From NCBI GenBank assembly GCA_005877525.1, contig VBON01000004.1, positions 1 through 14,794 of the forward strand: 14,794 bases of DNA. The letters run 5' to 3'. A program made the translations under genes and the position numbers. The first letter of the stretch is position 1; every line of letters begins with the position of its first letter. Below the pieces are notes generated by a model. That model was not told where the DNA came from, ran no database searches, and saw nothing but the letters and a program-made list of their open reading frames with translations. The stretch comes from Nitrospirota bacterium. Lineage in GTDB: Bacteria; Nitrospirota; Nitrospiria; Nitrospirales; NS-4. Of this stretch, positions 12,729-14,794 are shown piece after piece.

Positions 12729-13913
12729 AGGAACCTCTCCCACTCGCTCTGTTCTAGGTACTCCTTCACCTTGGTCATGAACTGATCGGCCGTCGCGCCA
12801 TCAATCACCCGATGATCGAAGGACAGGCTTAAATAACACATGGGACGGATCGCGATCGCGTCATTAATAACAACCGGGCGCTTCTGCACGGCCCCGACGC
12901 CGAGAATCGCGATCTGCGGTTGATGGATGATCGGCGTGCTGAACAGGCTCCCCGTGCCGCCGTGGTTGGTGATCGTAAATGTGCCCCCCTGCACTTCATC
13001 GGGATTCAGTCGTTTCGCGCGGGCCCGCTCAGCCAGATCGGCCACCTCTTTGCCAAGTTGTGTGAGGCCTTTCTTGTCCGCGTTGCGGATCACGGGGACG
13101 AGCAAACCATCTTCCAAAGCTGCCCATATGCACGTCATGTCTCAGGACAATACCGTTCTCGCTCCAGGAGGAATTCAGGAGCGGTACATCCTTCATCGCC
13201 CTGGTCACCGCCGTGATGATGAAGGGCAGATACGTGAGCTGATGCTTCTGGCGGAACGACGCGAGGCCGGAAAAGTCGGCTTCAAAGAAGGTTACGACAT
13301 GGGCGGCACTGTGGCGGCTGGCAACCATGCGCTCAGCAATGGTCTTGCGCATGGAGGTGAGGGGGATGACTTCCTCGCCGGTTTGTTTCGGGGAAGGATG
13401 GGCGGGGGTGGGTCGCGCCGGCGTTGCTTGCGCGGGTGTCGTTCGTACCGAGGACGCCGCCGGCTTCGGCGGGGCGCCTTTATCGACAAAGCCCAGCACG
13501 TCTTGTTTCGTGACCCGCCCGCCCGTGCCCGTCCCTTTTACCTGAGACAGATCCACGCCGCGTTCTTTTGCGAGCTGCCGGACAGCCGGGGAATAATGCT
13601 CGGTCCCGATCCCCTCCTGAACGGGCATCGGCTTCATCACGACCCCGCCGACCCGACTGATCACGCCCGTGGGGGCCTGCGACTCCAGGCGGGCAATCAA
13701 TGTCCCGACGGGCACGGTTTGGCCCTCCGGGACGAGGACGTCCGAAAGAAAGCCCGCTGTCGGCGACGGGACCTCAAGCGCAACTTTGTCCGTTTCAACT
13801 TCTAGTAGAGGCTGATCCTTTTCCACGCGTCCGCCGGGAGAGACCAGCCATTTGACGATCGTGCCCTCGGCGATACTCTCACCGAGCTGCGGCATAATGA
13901 TGTCGGTCGGCAC
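12725..13913 (-). pseudogene. 2-Oxoacid dehydrogenase E2 acyltransferase, frameshifted in the catalytic domain
   Basis: Dihydrolipoamide acyltransferase core of a 2-oxoacid dehydrogenase complex. The first frame runs from a GTG at 13913 (GAGG five bases upstream). It has one lipoyl domain (1-77, lipoylated K43 in VETDKVALEV), an E1/E3-binding domain (107-140, YSPAVRQLAKERGVDL), an Ala/Pro-rich linker (148-177) and the start of the catalytic domain to about residue 264 (DVHMG). The conserved sequence then continues in another frame from 13120 (ALEDGLLVPVIRNAD) to the stop at 12725, including the active-site SFDHRVIDG. At the junction (13121) one base stands where the family has three residues, as if eight bases were lost. 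Unrepaired, the first frame ends at 13029 without the catalytic His. Restored, the protein would be about 398 residues, normal for E2. The 2-oxoacid could be pyruvate or a branched-chain oxoacid; the branched-acyl context slightly favours the latter. Confidence 0.85.
13121..13121 (-). other. Frameshift site in the E2 gene
   Basis: On the minus strand the codons CAT ATG GGC (H-M-G, first frame) are followed by a single A and then GCT TTG GAA GAT GGT (A-L-E-D-G, second frame). Relatives have three residues (often I-A-V) between the two stretches, so net eight bases seem to be missing. An ancestral GGCATCGCGGCA collapsing between its two GGC triplets would give exactly this sequence; that is my inference. 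Confidence 0.75.
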
Positions 13914-13957
13914 TTTTGCCTCGTATTCAGCGACGGACTTTCAACCGCTATAACTTT

Positions 13958-14794
13958 TCAATACGCGGCCAGCTTCCGCGCGGCCGTCACGATATCGCCC
14001 ACCTTCGGCAGAAAGAACTCTTCCAGAGGGGTGCTGAAGGGGACAGGCGTATCGGGGGCCGCGATTCTCACGACCGGCCCATCTAACGCGTCGAAGCACT
14101 CTTCCGCGAGGAGCGCCGAGACTTCCGCGCCCACGCCGCCGGTCTTATTGTCCTCGTACAGGACAATTGCCTTGCTGGTCTTTCGCACGGAATCGAAAAT
14201 CATCTCCTTGTCCAGCGGGATCAGCGTGCGCAGGTCCACCACTTCCAGGTCAAGGCCTTCCTTGGCCAACAGGTCGGCGGCTTCCAGCGCCAAGTGCACC
14301 ATGGCGCCGTAGGTGATGACCGAGATATGACTGCCCTGCCGCTTGATGTCGGCCTTACCGATCGGAACGATATAGTCCTCCGTAGGCAGCACGGCCTTTA
14401 ACCGGCGGTAGAGAAACTTGTGCTCAAAATAGAGGACGGGATTGGGATCGCGGATCGCCGCCTTCAGCAAGCCCTTCGCGTCGTACGGCGTGGACGGCGC
14501 CACCAGCTTGAGCCCCGGCGAGTGAAAGAACCAGCCTTCAGGGCATTCCGAATGGAACGGACCGCCATGCACCCCGCCGCCGTACGGCGCGCGGATGACC
14601 ATGGGCACGGCCGCGCCCCAGCGATAATAATTCTTCGCGGCTACCTCCGTGATCTGGTCGAAGGCGCACGAGATGAAATCCGCGAATTGCATCTCCACCA
14701 CCGGCCTCATCCCCATCATCGCCGCCCCGATCGCGGCGCCCACGAAGCCGGACTCGGCCAGCGGAGTATCGAGTACCCGCCATTCCCCGTACTT
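13958..14794 (-). CDS. 2-Oxoacid dehydrogenase E1 beta subunit, N-terminus cut off by window
   Basis: Beta subunit of the thiamine-diphosphate-dependent E1 of a pyruvate, branched-chain or acetoin dehydrogenase complex. The last 278 residues are visible (family length about 325), beginning with KYGEWRVLDTPLAESGF and ESGFVGAAIGAAMMGMRP, followed by MQFADFI, YGGGVHGGPFHSE and a C-terminal transketolase domain (VVDLRTLIPLDKE, APDTPVPFSTPLEE). The frame is open to the right edge; a GTG at 14743 lies inside the conserved region and is not the start. The stop is 44 bases before the E2 start, so E1 beta and E2 form one operon. The E1 alpha gene would be expected just beyond the right edge. Confidence 0.93.
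   Translation of the reverse strand, partial: KYGEWRVLDTPLAESGFVGAAIGAAMMGMRPVVEMQFADFISCAFDQITEVAAKNYYRWGAAVPMVIRAPYGGGVHGGPFHSECPEGWFFHSPGLKLVAPSTPYDAKGLLKAAIRDPNPVLYFEHKFLYRRLKAVLPTEDYIVPIGKADIKRQGSHISVITYGAMVHLALEAADLLAKEGLDLEVVDLRTLIPLDKEMIFDSVRKTSKAIVLYEDNKTGGVGAEVSALLAEECFDALDGPVVRIAAPDTPVPFSTPLEEFFLPKVGDIVTAARKLAAY

Noticed and set aside
13115..13130. Programmed +1 frameshift in the E2 gene
   Set aside because: Skipping one base would join the frames but still leave the protein about three residues short in a conserved core strand, and I see no slippery run or stimulatory element. A deletion or sequencing error is simpler.
1..14794. tRNA, rRNA, CRISPR array, transposase or phage genes
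   Set aside because: Looked for on both strands; no sequence or protein pattern supports any of them. The repeats found are irregularly spaced and have no spacer structure.

Overview
The window reads as part of a bacterial chromosome with high GC content and no phage, plasmid, CRISPR, rRNA or tRNA features. Nearly all genes lie on the minus strand in compact operons with overlapping or abutting start and stop codons. The gene content is accessory acyl-CoA metabolism plus an archaeal-type polyamine pathway. This fits an environmental lineage of the NC10/Methylomirabilota, Nitrospirota or Desulfobacterota kind, but that placement is inferred from gene content and I cannot fix the phylum.

Right part (14794 down to 8893, minus strand, read right to left): the end of a 2-oxoacid dehydrogenase E1 beta gene; a single-lipoyl E2 acyltransferase gene split by a frameshift at 13121; a canonical acetyl-CoA acetyltransferase joined to E2 by a GTGA overlap; after a 171-bp gap, a 3-hydroxyacyl-CoA dehydrogenase; then the large subunit of a B12-dependent acyl-CoA mutase. 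The mutase carries the Phe/Gln specificity pair of isobutyryl-CoA mutase (F61, Q179), not the Tyr/Arg pair of methylmalonyl-CoA mutase.

Middle part (8892 down to 4741, minus strand): a 281-bp repeat-rich gap, a metallo-beta-lactamase-fold hydrolase, another repeat copy, and then four tightly coupled genes. These are the separate B12-binding mutase subunit, a thiolase-like protein whose nucleophilic Cys position is Gly, a DUF35 zinc-ribbon/OB-fold partner, and a short MeaB-type GTPase chaperone that lacks the usual C-terminal part. The likely theme is activation of 2-oxoacids to acyl-CoA, C4 chain interconversion (acetoacetyl-, 3-hydroxybutyryl- and butyryl-/isobutyryl-CoA), and an unusual C-C bond step by the thiolase-like/DUF35 pair.

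Left part: a good sigma70-type promoter (4577-4605) drives a three-gene polyamine operon on the minus strand: a deoxyhypusine-synthase-like protein, pyruvoyl-dependent arginine decarboxylase and agmatinase. Arginine would go to agmatine and then putrescine, and the first gene product probably uses putrescine or a related amine. A plus-strand enoyl-CoA hydratase (1127-1894) converges on this operon and diverges from a truncated MmgE/PrpD-family gene (1-1030). The 96-bp divergent promoter region holds several symmetrical elements.

Three of the intergenic gaps in the acyl-CoA region hold copies of one dispersed repeat, each starting within about 20 bp of the stop codon of the preceding gene and all in the same orientation. 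The most notable observations are the isobutyryl-CoA mutase signature, the Cys-less thiolase/DUF35 pair co-translated with the B12 subunit, the 3'-associated repeat, the altered active site of the deoxyhypusine-synthase-like protein, and the broken E2 gene.
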